Assembly: GCA_964593925.1 (NCBI GenBank)
Contig: CAZQKM010000042.1
Location: 1 to 14,212 of the forward strand
DNA from: Oleidesulfovibrio sp964593925
GTDB lineage: Bacteria; Desulfobacterota; Desulfovibrionia; Desulfovibrionales; Desulfovibrionaceae
Direction of reading: 5' to 3'
DNA length: 14,212 nucleotides
The notes below the pieces were generated by a model that made no database searches, was not told the origin of the DNA, and saw only the letters and a list, made by a program, of their open reading frames with translations. Made by a program: the position numbers and the translations under genes. This document shows positions 1 through 6,307 of this stretch, piece by piece. The stretch's first letter is position 1. Every line of letters starts with the position of its first letter.

Positions 1-702
1 AATTCAAATTCGGTGCATTGCATTGTGGTTAAGGTAATTTGATGGCACTCTCTAAAGGCCAACTACTCGTATCTGTTTTTCTGTAAATCCAGGGCCAGCT
101 ATCTTGTTGCACCAGCTGCAATATTGTGTGTGGGGTACTTTGCCTGCTACCCAGCCTTCTGCATTTTCGGCCCGTTTGCGCATGTCCACCTGGTGGAACC
201 GTCAGGTTGCTGCGTACATACCAGAGCCAGCACATTTATGAGACTTTTGGCTCTGCCCCCTTTGTATCTGCCCGGGTAATCCCCAGCCAATCATGTAGGA
301 AAGAGCTGATATGCCAAGTTTTGCAAGCCGCTGAGATCTTTTGTTACAGGCTTTGGGCCTCAAGGCTGTCGTAGGGGAAGTCTCGGAAACTATTCATGCT
401 TTCAGCCTTGGCAACATCATCTTACCGCACTTTTATAGAGTGTTATGTCGTCTTGCTGGAGATAGCCTCAAGCTCAAGATGGCCTTGTTTTTTTGAAAGT
501 TTTATACGAACCCAAACGGGCTATCCGCACTTTCCATGCCGGGGAGCAATGCTGGTTGCGTATTTAAAGAATATCATACTGGCACGTACCGTTTATGGGG
601 TATGGGAAGACCGCTTTTGTAAAGAGCGAAGCCGCGTTGGGCACAGCTGTTCTGTGGAGCAAGCGGAGTAGATAGAGCAGGCCTGAAAAGGCCAGGGGCC
701 GG
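1..702. other. Gene-poor region with no recognised gene
   Basis: I see no convincing coding sequence here. The open frames are short, have no recognisable motif and lack good ribosome-binding sites. Readings of both strands in the first 400 bases run into frequent stops. Features visible are an 8-bp perfect inverted repeat (CAGAGCCA at 222-229 and TGGCTCTG at 248-255, 18-nt loop) and a short minus-strand frame of 43 codons (183-52) with one CxxC pair. I could not find a clear intrinsic terminator for the minus-strand nitroreductase ending at 703. The small hairpin around 678-691 (GGCCT/AGGCC on the minus strand) has no T tract. The stretch could be decayed sequence or the flank of an accessory insertion; neither is demonstrated. 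Confidence 0.5.
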
Positions 703-1539
703 TCAGGGGGTGTCCGCAGGGTGCCAGGCCACACTGTTGATGTGTGCCGGGCCATGTTCTACGGTACGATGGTAGCGAACCGCAGGCCGACCAAACATCA
801 TGATATAGCCGGGTACATGGTCTTCTGGCACATGCATGGCGCGGGCAATATGGGGTAGTTGTGTAAGGGCTCGCAGGGCAAAGCCGCACCACAGGGTACC
901 AAGGCCGGCGCTCACAGCCAGGAGATCAAAGTTGGAGAGCGCAATGACAGGATCGGTTTGAGGGGTGGCGTTGTTTTGCGGTGCCGTGACCCATAACATA
1001 TGGGGGGCATGGCGAAAAATGATATCGGTGCCGGCGTCCCATCGGGCAAGGGCTAGTTTGAAGAACGCAGCATCAGTCATCTGCTCCTGCCGCAGGGCTG
1101 TACGAACACCTTCCATGATATCGTGTCGCAAGGCATTCATGGCGTTTGCATCATCTACCACCGTGAATAGCAATGATCTGTGATTTCGGCCCGTGGGGGC
1201 GTGTGATACTGTCTGTATCAAGCTGTGTATGGTTTTTTTATCCACCTGTGCGGGTGAAAAGCGGCGCACAGATCGTCTGCCTTTGACCAGGCATTCCATA
1301 GAGGCAAGCGTCGGGAAGGCGTCTTTTAATGGAGTGCATGCCTGAGGGGCAAGCCCATGAATGGAAAGGGCGCCGACCTTGCAGACAGCCACACAGTGCA
1401 GGCAGCCAAGGCAATTTTTTTCGTGGGCAGGGGCAATGGTCGGATGGCCTGCATTCATGGTGATAATATCCGCAGGGCAGTCATGGGCACATTCTGCACA
1501 GCCGATGCAGAGCGCAGGATCAATGTGAAAGTTGGTCAT
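703..1539 (-). CDS. Ferredoxin-nitroreductase fusion protein
   Basis: A 278-residue protein with an N-terminal 2x[4Fe-4S] ferredoxin domain and a C-terminal FMN-dependent nitroreductase domain. The first cluster motif is C11, C14, C17, C21-P and the second is C43, C46, C49, C53. The nitroreductase part starts near residue 86 with the Arg-rich FMN-phosphate-binding segment (GRRSVRRFS, 87-95) and includes PTGRNH (115-120) and AGLGT (211-215). The architecture fits the nitroreductase/4Fe-4S family common in strict anaerobes, where the ferredoxin domain feeds electrons to FMN for two-electron reduction of an unknown, probably small cytosolic, substrate. The ATG lies 4 nt after the stop of the upstream CheX-like gene, so co-transcription is very likely. 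The ribosome-binding site is weak, which suggests translational coupling. The substrate cannot be read from the sequence. The family call is firm; any detoxification or redox-sensing role is inference. Confidence 0.9.
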   Translation of the reverse strand: MTNFHIDPALCIGCAECAHDCPADIITMNAGHPTIAPAHEKNCLGCLHCVAVCKVGALSIHGLAPQACTPLKDAFPTLASMECLVKGRRSVRRFSPAQVDKKTIHSLIQTVSHAPTGRNHRSLLFTVVDDANAMNALRHDIMEGVRTALRQEQMTDAAFFKLALARWDAGTDIIFRHAPHMLWVTAPQNNATPQTDPVIALSNFDLLAVSAGLGTLWCGFALRALTQLPHIARAMHVPEDHVPGYIMMFGRPAVRYHRTVEHGPAHINSVAWHPADTP

Positions 1540-1543
1540 GGTG

Positions 1544-2026
1544 TTACTGCTCGATGTAATTTATGGAAATTTCTACCACCAACTTGCCGTGGGGAGTGGC
1601 AAACGGAATGGCGAGAATGGGCTCTTTGTTAACGTGGCTGAGCATATGATTTTTGCCCACGATCACTGTGGGGGTAGACGCCTGAAACTTGAGCCCCTCA
1701 TTGGCAAGGTGCGCACGGGCCTGACCGGCAATCATGTTGGTGAGCTCGCCCACAGCATCGATGATTTCTTCATTGATGCGAGAGTATTCTTCCCCCAGCA
1801 TATTGCTCACGATGTGCAGGATGCATTTTTCGTCCAGCGAGAGAGAGATGACTCCGTCTGCATGGCCGTTGATACCGATAAGACCGGTGACATCCCCCAC
1901 GGATACGCGCTTGGTGTTGATATACGGTTTTTCCGGGGTTGCCTGCACCATGGCCATGGTGCCCAAAACGTCAATGACGGCATTAAGGAAAGGGTTGATA
2001 AAACGAACATTGTATTTATTGTTCAT
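1544..2026 (-). CDS. cheX: CheX-like CheY-phosphate phosphatase
   Basis: A 160-residue single-domain protein of the CheX/CheC phosphatase family. The family removes phosphate from CheY-like response regulators through a helix carrying an E-x2-N motif. Here the helix reads DAVGELTNMI, with E94 and N97 as the predicted catalytic pair. Other family features are the N-terminal segment starting NPFLNAV (11-17), the GLIGI strand near 48-52, the SNMLGE turn (74-79) and a C-terminal strand pair. The single E-x2-N site and the length fit CheX rather than two-site CheC. There are no membrane segments, so the protein is cytosolic. It lies between an HDOD gene and a ferredoxin-nitroreductase, with cheR just upstream, which places it in a chemosensory or phosphorelay circuit. 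The partner response regulator is not in the window. The Shine-Dalgarno sequence (GGA about 12 nt upstream) is poor. Confidence 0.82.
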   Translation of the reverse strand: MNNKYNVRFINPFLNAVIDVLGTMAMVQATPEKPYINTKRVSVGDVTGLIGINGHADGVISLSLDEKCILHIVSNMLGEEYSRINEEIIDAVGELTNMIAGQARAHLANEGLKFQASTPTVIVGKNHMLSHVNKEPILAIPFATPHGKLVVEISINYIEQ

Positions 2027-2056
2027 GGCACAAAAATTCCAAAACTAAAGCCTGTA

Positions 2057-2142
2057 GCCGCAAACAGCCCGTACTGGTTGCGGCAAAGCTTGGGGTTATG
2101 GTGTCGGAAGCAAAGCGGAGCAGGCACTACTCCGCCCTGCTC
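2057..2142 (-). repeat. Two hairpins in the HDOD-CheX intercistronic gap
   Basis: The 125-nt gap between the HDOD stop (2152) and the CheX start (2026) holds two strong inverted repeats. Near the CheX start, GCCGCAA (2057-2063) pairs with TTGCGGC (2078-2084). One mismatch further in, CAG/CTG closes a 6-nt loop. Near the HDOD stop, GAGCAGG (2118-2124) pairs with CCTGCTC (2136-2142). An overlapping alternative pairs GCGGAG (2115-2120) with CTCCGC (2130-2135). No uridine tract follows either hairpin on the minus strand, so neither is a standard intrinsic terminator. Likely roles are mRNA processing or stability, or lowered read-through into cheX. Confidence 0.5.
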
Positions 2143-2151
2143 GACTCCATA

Positions 2152-3207
2152 CTATAAAATGGCCCTGAACAATTCGTCAATGTGTGTGTCAAATAAGCCT
2201 ACAATTTCTACAAGATCATTGGGGGAGAGGCCTGTGCGCTCCCATGCGCCAGCTTCCAGGCCGGGTAGCAGGTACATGCCCCCGGAAGAAATTTCCATGG
2301 TATTTGCCATGTTGTCTGCCACCTGCAGGATAGAGGCTGCCACCTGATCTTCAGCCTGCGAGGGGGTGTGATGGTGCACAAGGCAGTCCACAATGGATGA
2401 AGGAAATTTCCAGGCAGTCAACAGGTGCTGTGCCACGACGGTGTGATCAAAGCCCAGGTGGTCAACCTCACTCTCAACTATGGGCAACTGATTTTCACGT
2501 GCATAGAGAAGCATCTGCACAGAAGCGTAGGGCATTTTTTTAAAGATAATTAGGCGGCCCACGTCATGCAGCAGACCTGCGGTAAAAAATCGGTCAACAG
2601 GTAGGCCTTTTATGCGTGAGGAAATAAGCTTGGCAAAGACTCCACAGCTTATGGAATGCTTCCAAAAGGACTTCATGTCGATGAGCTCTTGAGGGATGTC
2701 CTTGAAAACATTAATGGCAGACATGCCCAGTGCAAGGCTTGAGACTTCTTCTACTCCAACAATGGCAATGGCATGGCTGACATCATCCACCGCATGGGCA
2801 AGGCCATAGAATGGGCTGTTCACCAGTCGGAGCAGCTTGGCTGTCAGGCCAAGATCGTTGCTGATTTCACGGCTGATGTGTTCTGCAGAACTGTTGGGCG
2901 AGTCGAGTACTTTACGGATACGAAAGTATACGTCAGGAAATGAGGCCAACTGTGTCTCGCTGGCAACAACATCCATAACGGCGGCATGGCCCGGCTCAAA
3001 GTTGTCGCGTAGATACTCAAGGTTGCGGGCGGTACGCACATCTACAGTAGGCATATTCCAGCCTTCTGCCAGGGCCCGTGCTGTACGGTATACAGCGAGT
3101 CGATACATCTGCAGAATCGCTGCATTGTCCGGATCAGTATACAGAAAAAAATTTCTTACATAGTCTTCGCTCAAGACCATGTAGTCGGTAAGTGCGTTTT
3201 GGCTCAT
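2152..3207 (-). CDS. HDOD domain signalling protein
   Basis: A 351-residue cytosolic protein. Residues 1-85 are a poorly defined helical N-terminal region, and about 86-300 form an HDOD domain (HD-related output domain), with a helical tail to 351. The family hallmark SPFYGL follows LRLVN at 126-136. An intact HD pair is present in FTAGLLHDVGRL (H214, D215). Further candidate metal ligands are H184, H255, H278-H280 and D298 in LQVADN. HDOD proteins usually act as non-enzymatic signalling scaffolds and often lack some HD metal ligands; here most appear retained, so residual phosphohydrolase or metal binding is possible. The ATG is well placed behind a GGAGG ribosome-binding site. It sits 95 nt downstream of cheR and upstream of the CheX-like gene, consistent with a signalling operon. 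The input signal and output partner are not visible. Confidence 0.88.
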   Translation of the reverse strand: MSQNALTDYMVLSEDYVRNFFLYTDPDNAAILQMYRLAVYRTARALAEGWNMPTVDVRTARNLEYLRDNFEPGHAAVMDVVASETQLASFPDVYFRIRKVLDSPNSSAEHISREISNDLGLTAKLLRLVNSPFYGLAHAVDDVSHAIAIVGVEEVSSLALGMSAINVFKDIPQELIDMKSFWKHSISCGVFAKLISSRIKGLPVDRFFTAGLLHDVGRLIIFKKMPYASVQMLLYARENQLPIVESEVDHLGFDHTVVAQHLLTAWKFPSSIVDCLVHHHTPSQAEDQVAASILQVADNMANTMEISSGGMYLLPGLEAGAWERTGLSPNDLVEIVGLFDTHIDELFRAIL

Positions 3208-3302
3208 GCCTTCCCTCCGTGGCGGGAGTTGGTGACAGTGGGTGCGGATTGAAGCATGGTTATAAATCCGTCACAGCATTCCATGTGTGCCGCAGTGAGC
3301 GG

Positions 3303-4274
3303 TTATTCTTCTTTATGATAACAAATGGCACCAGGCTTTGGGACGGGCCTGAAGGCATTGGAAAGCTTATGGATGCTTTCAGAATGCCCAAGAAAAAGAT
3401 GGCCGCCCGGCAACAGGTTGTCATAAAAGGCCGAAAGAGCCTTTTGCTTCATGGTGTCATCAAAGTAGATAATAACATTACGACAAAATATGATATTTGA
3501 TCGGGGTACCCTACGGACGGGGTTTTCTTCGCTTAAGTTGATGGGACCGAACTGCACGAGTTTTTGTACCCGGGGCTTTACTCTGTATATGGGGCCGTCT
3601 TTATCAAAGTATTTCATGATAAGCCCCTTGGGTGTGGTACGCAGGGCGTATTCAGAGTATTCAGCTGCACGGGCAAGGCGCAGCATGGCCGGAGAAAGAT
3701 CGTTGGCCGTGATGCGGATATTCCAGCTGATAATGGACATACCCAGTACTTCGTGCAGTATCATGGCCAACGTGTATGGTTCTTCACCAGAAGAACAGCC
3801 CGCAGACCAGATGGACAGTTCTTTGCGGCCGAGGGCTTCCTGCTTTTTCAAGATTTCTTTCAGGATATCGTTTTGAAAAATGCCGAGCTGGCGCATGTCG
3901 CGATAGAAGCTGGTTTCGTTTGTCGTGATCTTTTCACATATTACTTCCATCTCCTGGGCCCGATGTCTGTCAAGCTGCAGGTAGTCGTAATATTCACTGA
4001 AGCTATTCAGGTTCAGTTCGTTCAGGCGCGTGCCCAGGCGGTTTTCAAGTAGATACTTGCGTTTGATCGAAATGCTGATGCCTGTCTTGTTATAGATAAA
4101 TGTGGCCAGCTTTTCGAATTCGTCATCAGTTATTTTTGCGGCCTTGCGTAGCCCCAGGCGGCTGGTGGGCAGTGTGCGTGTTGTGATGCCGCTCGCAAGA
4201 CCTCCGCTCACACCTGTGCTAACGCTGCCGGAGCGGCTTCCAGAACCGAGCTTGCTGGAGGAAATAAGAGACAT
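3303..4274 (-). CDS. cheR: CheR-type MCP glutamate methyltransferase
   Basis: A 323-residue S-adenosylmethionine-dependent methyltransferase that methylates glutamates on chemoreceptors in adaptation. An N-terminal Ser/Gly/Thr-rich linker of about 40 residues (SSSKLGSGSRSGSVSTG and following) precedes the CheR N-domain, with the receptor-binding helix region at about 45-115 and TTNETSFYRD at 117-126. The methyltransferase core carries the SAM-binding SAGCSSGEEPYT (157-168), ITANDLS (188-194) and FCRNVIIYFD (263-272), then the C-terminal LLPGGHLFLGHSES. I chose the ATG at 4274, preceded by an AGAGTGG-like ribosome-binding site, over an upstream in-frame TTG at 4316 that lies in an inverted repeat and has no good site. 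The low-complexity N-terminus is unusual for CheR, which normally starts directly with the helical domain. It is the first gene of the minus-strand signalling cluster. Confidence 0.92.
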   Translation of the reverse strand: MSLISSSKLGSGSRSGSVSTGVSGGLASGITTRTLPTSRLGLRKAAKITDDEFEKLATFIYNKTGISISIKRKYLLENRLGTRLNELNLNSFSEYYDYLQLDRHRAQEMEVICEKITTNETSFYRDMRQLGIFQNDILKEILKKQEALGRKELSIWSAGCSSGEEPYTLAMILHEVLGMSIISWNIRITANDLSPAMLRLARAAEYSEYALRTTPKGLIMKYFDKDGPIYRVKPRVQKLVQFGPINLSEENPVRRVPRSNIIFCRNVIIYFDDTMKQKALSAFYDNLLPGGHLFLGHSESIHKLSNAFRPVPKPGAICYHKEE

Positions 4275-4315
4275 TTGGGTACCACTCTTTTCAAAAAATT
4301 GGGATGTTGAACACA

Positions 4316-4342
4316 AGTATCTTAGTCGGCGAAACAGATACT
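4316..4342. repeat. Inverted repeat upstream of cheR
   Basis: A perfect 7-bp inverted repeat, AGTATCT (4316-4322) and AGATACT (4336-4342), with a 13-nt spacer. It lies 42 nt upstream of the chosen cheR start. It may be an operator or a hairpin in the cheR leader. No matching regulator family was recognised. Confidence 0.35.
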
Positions 4343-4649
4343 ACATAATTGCAACGTTGTCCTAGAAAAAATTAGTGTGCCTTTTCGGTAACTTCAATTA
4401 TTTGTTCCTGCAAGGGGTACCATGCTGTTGCCCCATAAAAAAGGATCTGTCAGCGGAGCAGGCTACCTGCGCCATCCATGACCCCAGAGGACGGACATTT
4501 GCACGGATAATGAAAAAACATGCTTGCCCCACTTGCGGTATATGACGTATGTACAAACTTTGCTGTTATTTTTTGTGTGCCCTAGCTGTATACGGTAATT
4601 CTTTATTAGAGAGTACTGTATAGCTCGCTTTGAGGTTGTGAGTGATGTA

Positions 4650-4678
4650 TTGCCCGTTATGCCTACTGCGTGTATAGT
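4650..4678 (+). promoter_or_regulatory. Sigma-70-type promoter of the hdr-flx operon
   Basis: A -35 element TTGCCC (4650-4655) and a -10 element TATAGT (4673-4678) are separated by exactly 17 nt. The match to consensus is 4/6 and 5/6. Predicted transcription start is near 4684-4686, giving a 5' leader of about 124 nt before the hdrC ATG. This is the best-scoring promoter I see by eye in the divergent region. The leader contains an inverted repeat and a terminator-like hairpin. Confidence 0.55.
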
Positions 4679-4700
4679 GGCAGTACTTATTTAGTCATGA

Positions 4701-4720
4701 GCCTGTTGCACGTGACAGGC
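4701..4720 (+). promoter_or_regulatory. Inverted repeat in the hdr leader, candidate operator
   Basis: Arms GCCTGT (4701-4706) and ACAGGC (4715-4720) flank the central TGCACGTG. The core has the TGT-n8-ACA symmetry typical of CRP/FNR-family sites, but it matches no family consensus I can name with confidence. It sits about 16 nt downstream of the predicted transcription start. It could therefore be a repressor-type operator, or an RNA hairpin in the leader competing with the terminator hairpin further down. Confidence 0.4.
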
Positions 4721-4744
4721 ATTTGTGATTTTGTGTTTTTTGGC

Positions 4745-4777
4745 TCGGCATTGTTGTTCTGATGCCGACGTTTTTTT
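4745..4777 (+). terminator. Leader terminator (attenuator) before hdrC
   Basis: A perfect 7-bp stem, TCGGCAT (4745-4751) with ATGCCGA (4762-4768), has a 10-nt loop closed by one extra T-G wobble. A 2-nt spacer and seven Ts (4771-4777) follow. This is the form of a rho-independent terminator. It lies 31 nt upstream of the hdrC start and downstream of the only good promoter. It cannot terminate the divergent cheR cluster, which is transcribed the other way. It is best explained as a leader attenuator, or as the end of a short leader RNA of about 90 nt. Confidence 0.6.
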
Positions 4778-4808
4778 ATTCATACAACTGGAAGATCCAG
4801 GGAAAATT

Positions 4809-5387
4809 ATGGAAGTAATATCCTTACAGTCCCGGGATGCCGCATTTGCCGCGGAGGTTGCAGCGCGTAGCGGGCAGAATCTGGCCACCTGTTATCAGTG
4901 TGGCAACTGTACCGCAGGGTGTCCGTATACCTTCGCGTATGACATCCCCGTCAGTCGGATCATGCGTTTGGTGCAAATGGGCAGAAGAGACGAGGTGCTG
5001 CGGTGTCATTCGCTGTGGCTGTGTGCCAGTTGCCAGTCGTGCACCACACGTTGCCCCAACAACATTGACGTTGCCTGCGTTGTGGACGTCTTGCGGCACA
5101 TGGCCCGCGAGGCCGGCTATGCCACGGAAGGTGCAGTCAAAAGCTTTAGCGATGCCTTTCTTGGCTCGGTGGCGCGTCATGGGCGGGTATACGAAATGGG
5201 CATGGTGGTAAACTTTGTACTGAAAACAGGGCGCTTCTGGACAGATTACGATCTGGCTCCGGTGGCTTTGCCCAAGGGGAAGATCGGATTTCGCCCCCAT
5301 ACCATTGTCGGCGCTGGCCATGTGGCGGATATATTCCGTCGTTTTCGTGAACGCCAGCAGGCCGGCAACAAGGGAGGCAAACAATGA
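4809..5387 (+). CDS. hdrC: Heterodisulfide reductase subunit C, HdrC
   Basis: A 192-residue electron-transfer subunit with two [4Fe-4S] motifs: C28, C31, C34, C38-P and C72, C75, C78, C82-P. This is the soluble HdrC fold, which moves electrons between HdrA and the catalytic HdrB. Length fits the family. I chose the ATG at 4809 because an AGGGA ribosome-binding site lies about 7 nt before it. An in-frame upstream extension to 4725 would run through the leader terminator hairpin and adds nothing family-like. Its stop overlaps the hdrB start in an ATGA junction, so translation is coupled. It is the first gene of an eight-gene operon. No membrane segment is present, so the complex is cytosolic. 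Confidence 0.95.
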   Translation: MEVISLQSRDAAFAAEVAARSGQNLATCYQCGNCTAGCPYTFAYDIPVSRIMRLVQMGRRDEVLRCHSLWLCASCQSCTTRCPNNIDVACVVDVLRHMAREAGYATEGAVKSFSDAFLGSVARHGRVYEMGMVVNFVLKTGRFWTDYDLAPVALPKGKIGFRPHTIVGAGHVADIFRRFRERQQAGNKGGKQ

Positions 5388-6283
5388 GCCTTGTCAGCGT
5401 AGCCTATTACCCGGGCTGCTCGGGTGGCGGTACATCCGCTGAATACGAGAAGTCCACGCGGGCTGTGTTCCGTAACCTCGGAGTAGTGCTTGAGGAGTTG
5501 GTGGATTGGAGTTGTTGTGGTTCTACGCCTGCCCATACCGTCAACCACGTGCTTTCCGCTGCGCTTTCTGCCCGTAACCTGGCCATTGCCGCCGCAGCGG
5601 GACACAATCTGGTTACGACTCCGTGCCCTAGTTGCCTTTCCAACCTGCGCACCGCAAACCACAAAATGGAAGATGCGGCCTTTCGTCAGCGTGTGGCCGA
5701 ATTGCTGCATGACGAGGGTGCGTCTGCCGATGCTGAAACCGGCGTTGGCGTTGAGGTGCAATCCACGTTGCAGGTTATTGCCGAAAGTGTGGGCGAAGAT
5801 ATCGTCAGCCGCTGTGTGGAAAAACCACTGCAAGGGCTCAAAGTTGTGTGTTACTACGGGTGCATCATGAACCGCCCGCCTGCGGTTATGCAGTTTGATG
5901 ATGCAGAGCACCCCATGGCCATGGACAGACTGATGGAGCTTTGTGGCGCTGAAGTGATACCTTTTCCGCTCAAGGTTGAATGCTGTGGTGCTGCTTTTGG
6001 TATGCCTCGCCGCGATATTGTTGCCGAGCTTTCCGGGCGTCTTCTGGACGTGGCGGCAGAGTGCGGTGCTGATGCTGTGGTGGCCGCCTGCCCGCTGTGC
6101 CAGATGAACCTTGATATGCGTCAGGGGCAGGTCAATGCGGCCCGTGGTTCTCAGCACTCCATACCAGTGTTTTATTTCACCCAGCTCATGGGATTGGCTT
6201 TTGGCTTGTCGCCTGAAGAGGTGGGTCTTGCCAAGCTGGTTGTGGACCCGAACCCCTGCCTTCGGGCGGCCGGCGTGCTCTAA
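5384..6283 (+). CDS. hdrB: Heterodisulfide reductase catalytic subunit HdrB
   Basis: A 299-residue protein with two complete cysteine-rich CCG domains. The first has C12, C44-C45, C81 and C84, that is C-x31-CC-x35-CxxC. The second has C160, C200-C201, C236 and C239, that is C-x39-CC-x34-CxxC. In the methanogen enzyme these cysteines hold two non-cubane [4Fe-4S] clusters that cleave the heterodisulfide. All ligands are present, so the active site looks intact. Desulfovibrio has no CoM-S-S-CoB; the accepted proposal there is a DsrC disulfide/trisulfide, which is inference for this organism. The start overlaps the hdrC stop, and 24 nt separate its stop from hdrA. Confidence 0.95.
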   Translation: MSLVSVAYYPGCSGGGTSAEYEKSTRAVFRNLGVVLEELVDWSCCGSTPAHTVNHVLSAALSARNLAIAAAAGHNLVTTPCPSCLSNLRTANHKMEDAAFRQRVAELLHDEGASADAETGVGVEVQSTLQVIAESVGEDIVSRCVEKPLQGLKVVCYYGCIMNRPPAVMQFDDAEHPMAMDRLMELCGAEVIPFPLKVECCGAAFGMPRRDIVAELSGRLLDVAAECGADAVVAACPLCQMNLDMRQGQVNAARGSQHSIPVFYFTQLMGLAFGLSPEEVGLAKLVVDPNPCLRAAGVL

Positions 6284-6307
6284 CGCTTTTTTTAAGGAGA
6301 TGAAATT

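Noticed and set aside
1..20. TTCAAAT at the window edge, like a tRNA T-loop
   Set aside because: The flanking bases do not pair as a T-stem and no acceptor or CCA end follows.
678..691. Hairpin GGCCT/AGGCC after the nitroreductase as a terminator
   Set aside because: The stem is only 5 bp and no T tract follows on the minus strand.
2024..2038. TGGCAC-like sequence resembling a sigma-54 -24 element on the plus strand
   Set aside because: The required GC at -12 is absent, and no plus-strand gene follows.
1532..2347. A 271-codon plus-strand frame opposite cheX and the end of the HDOD gene
   Set aside because: It crosses two minus-strand genes with recognisable motifs and has no family-like sequence.
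4323..4340. GCCGACTAA on the minus strand, similar to a sigma-28 -10 element before cheR
   Set aside because: It is not an exact match, and no TAAA-type -35 element lies at the right distance.
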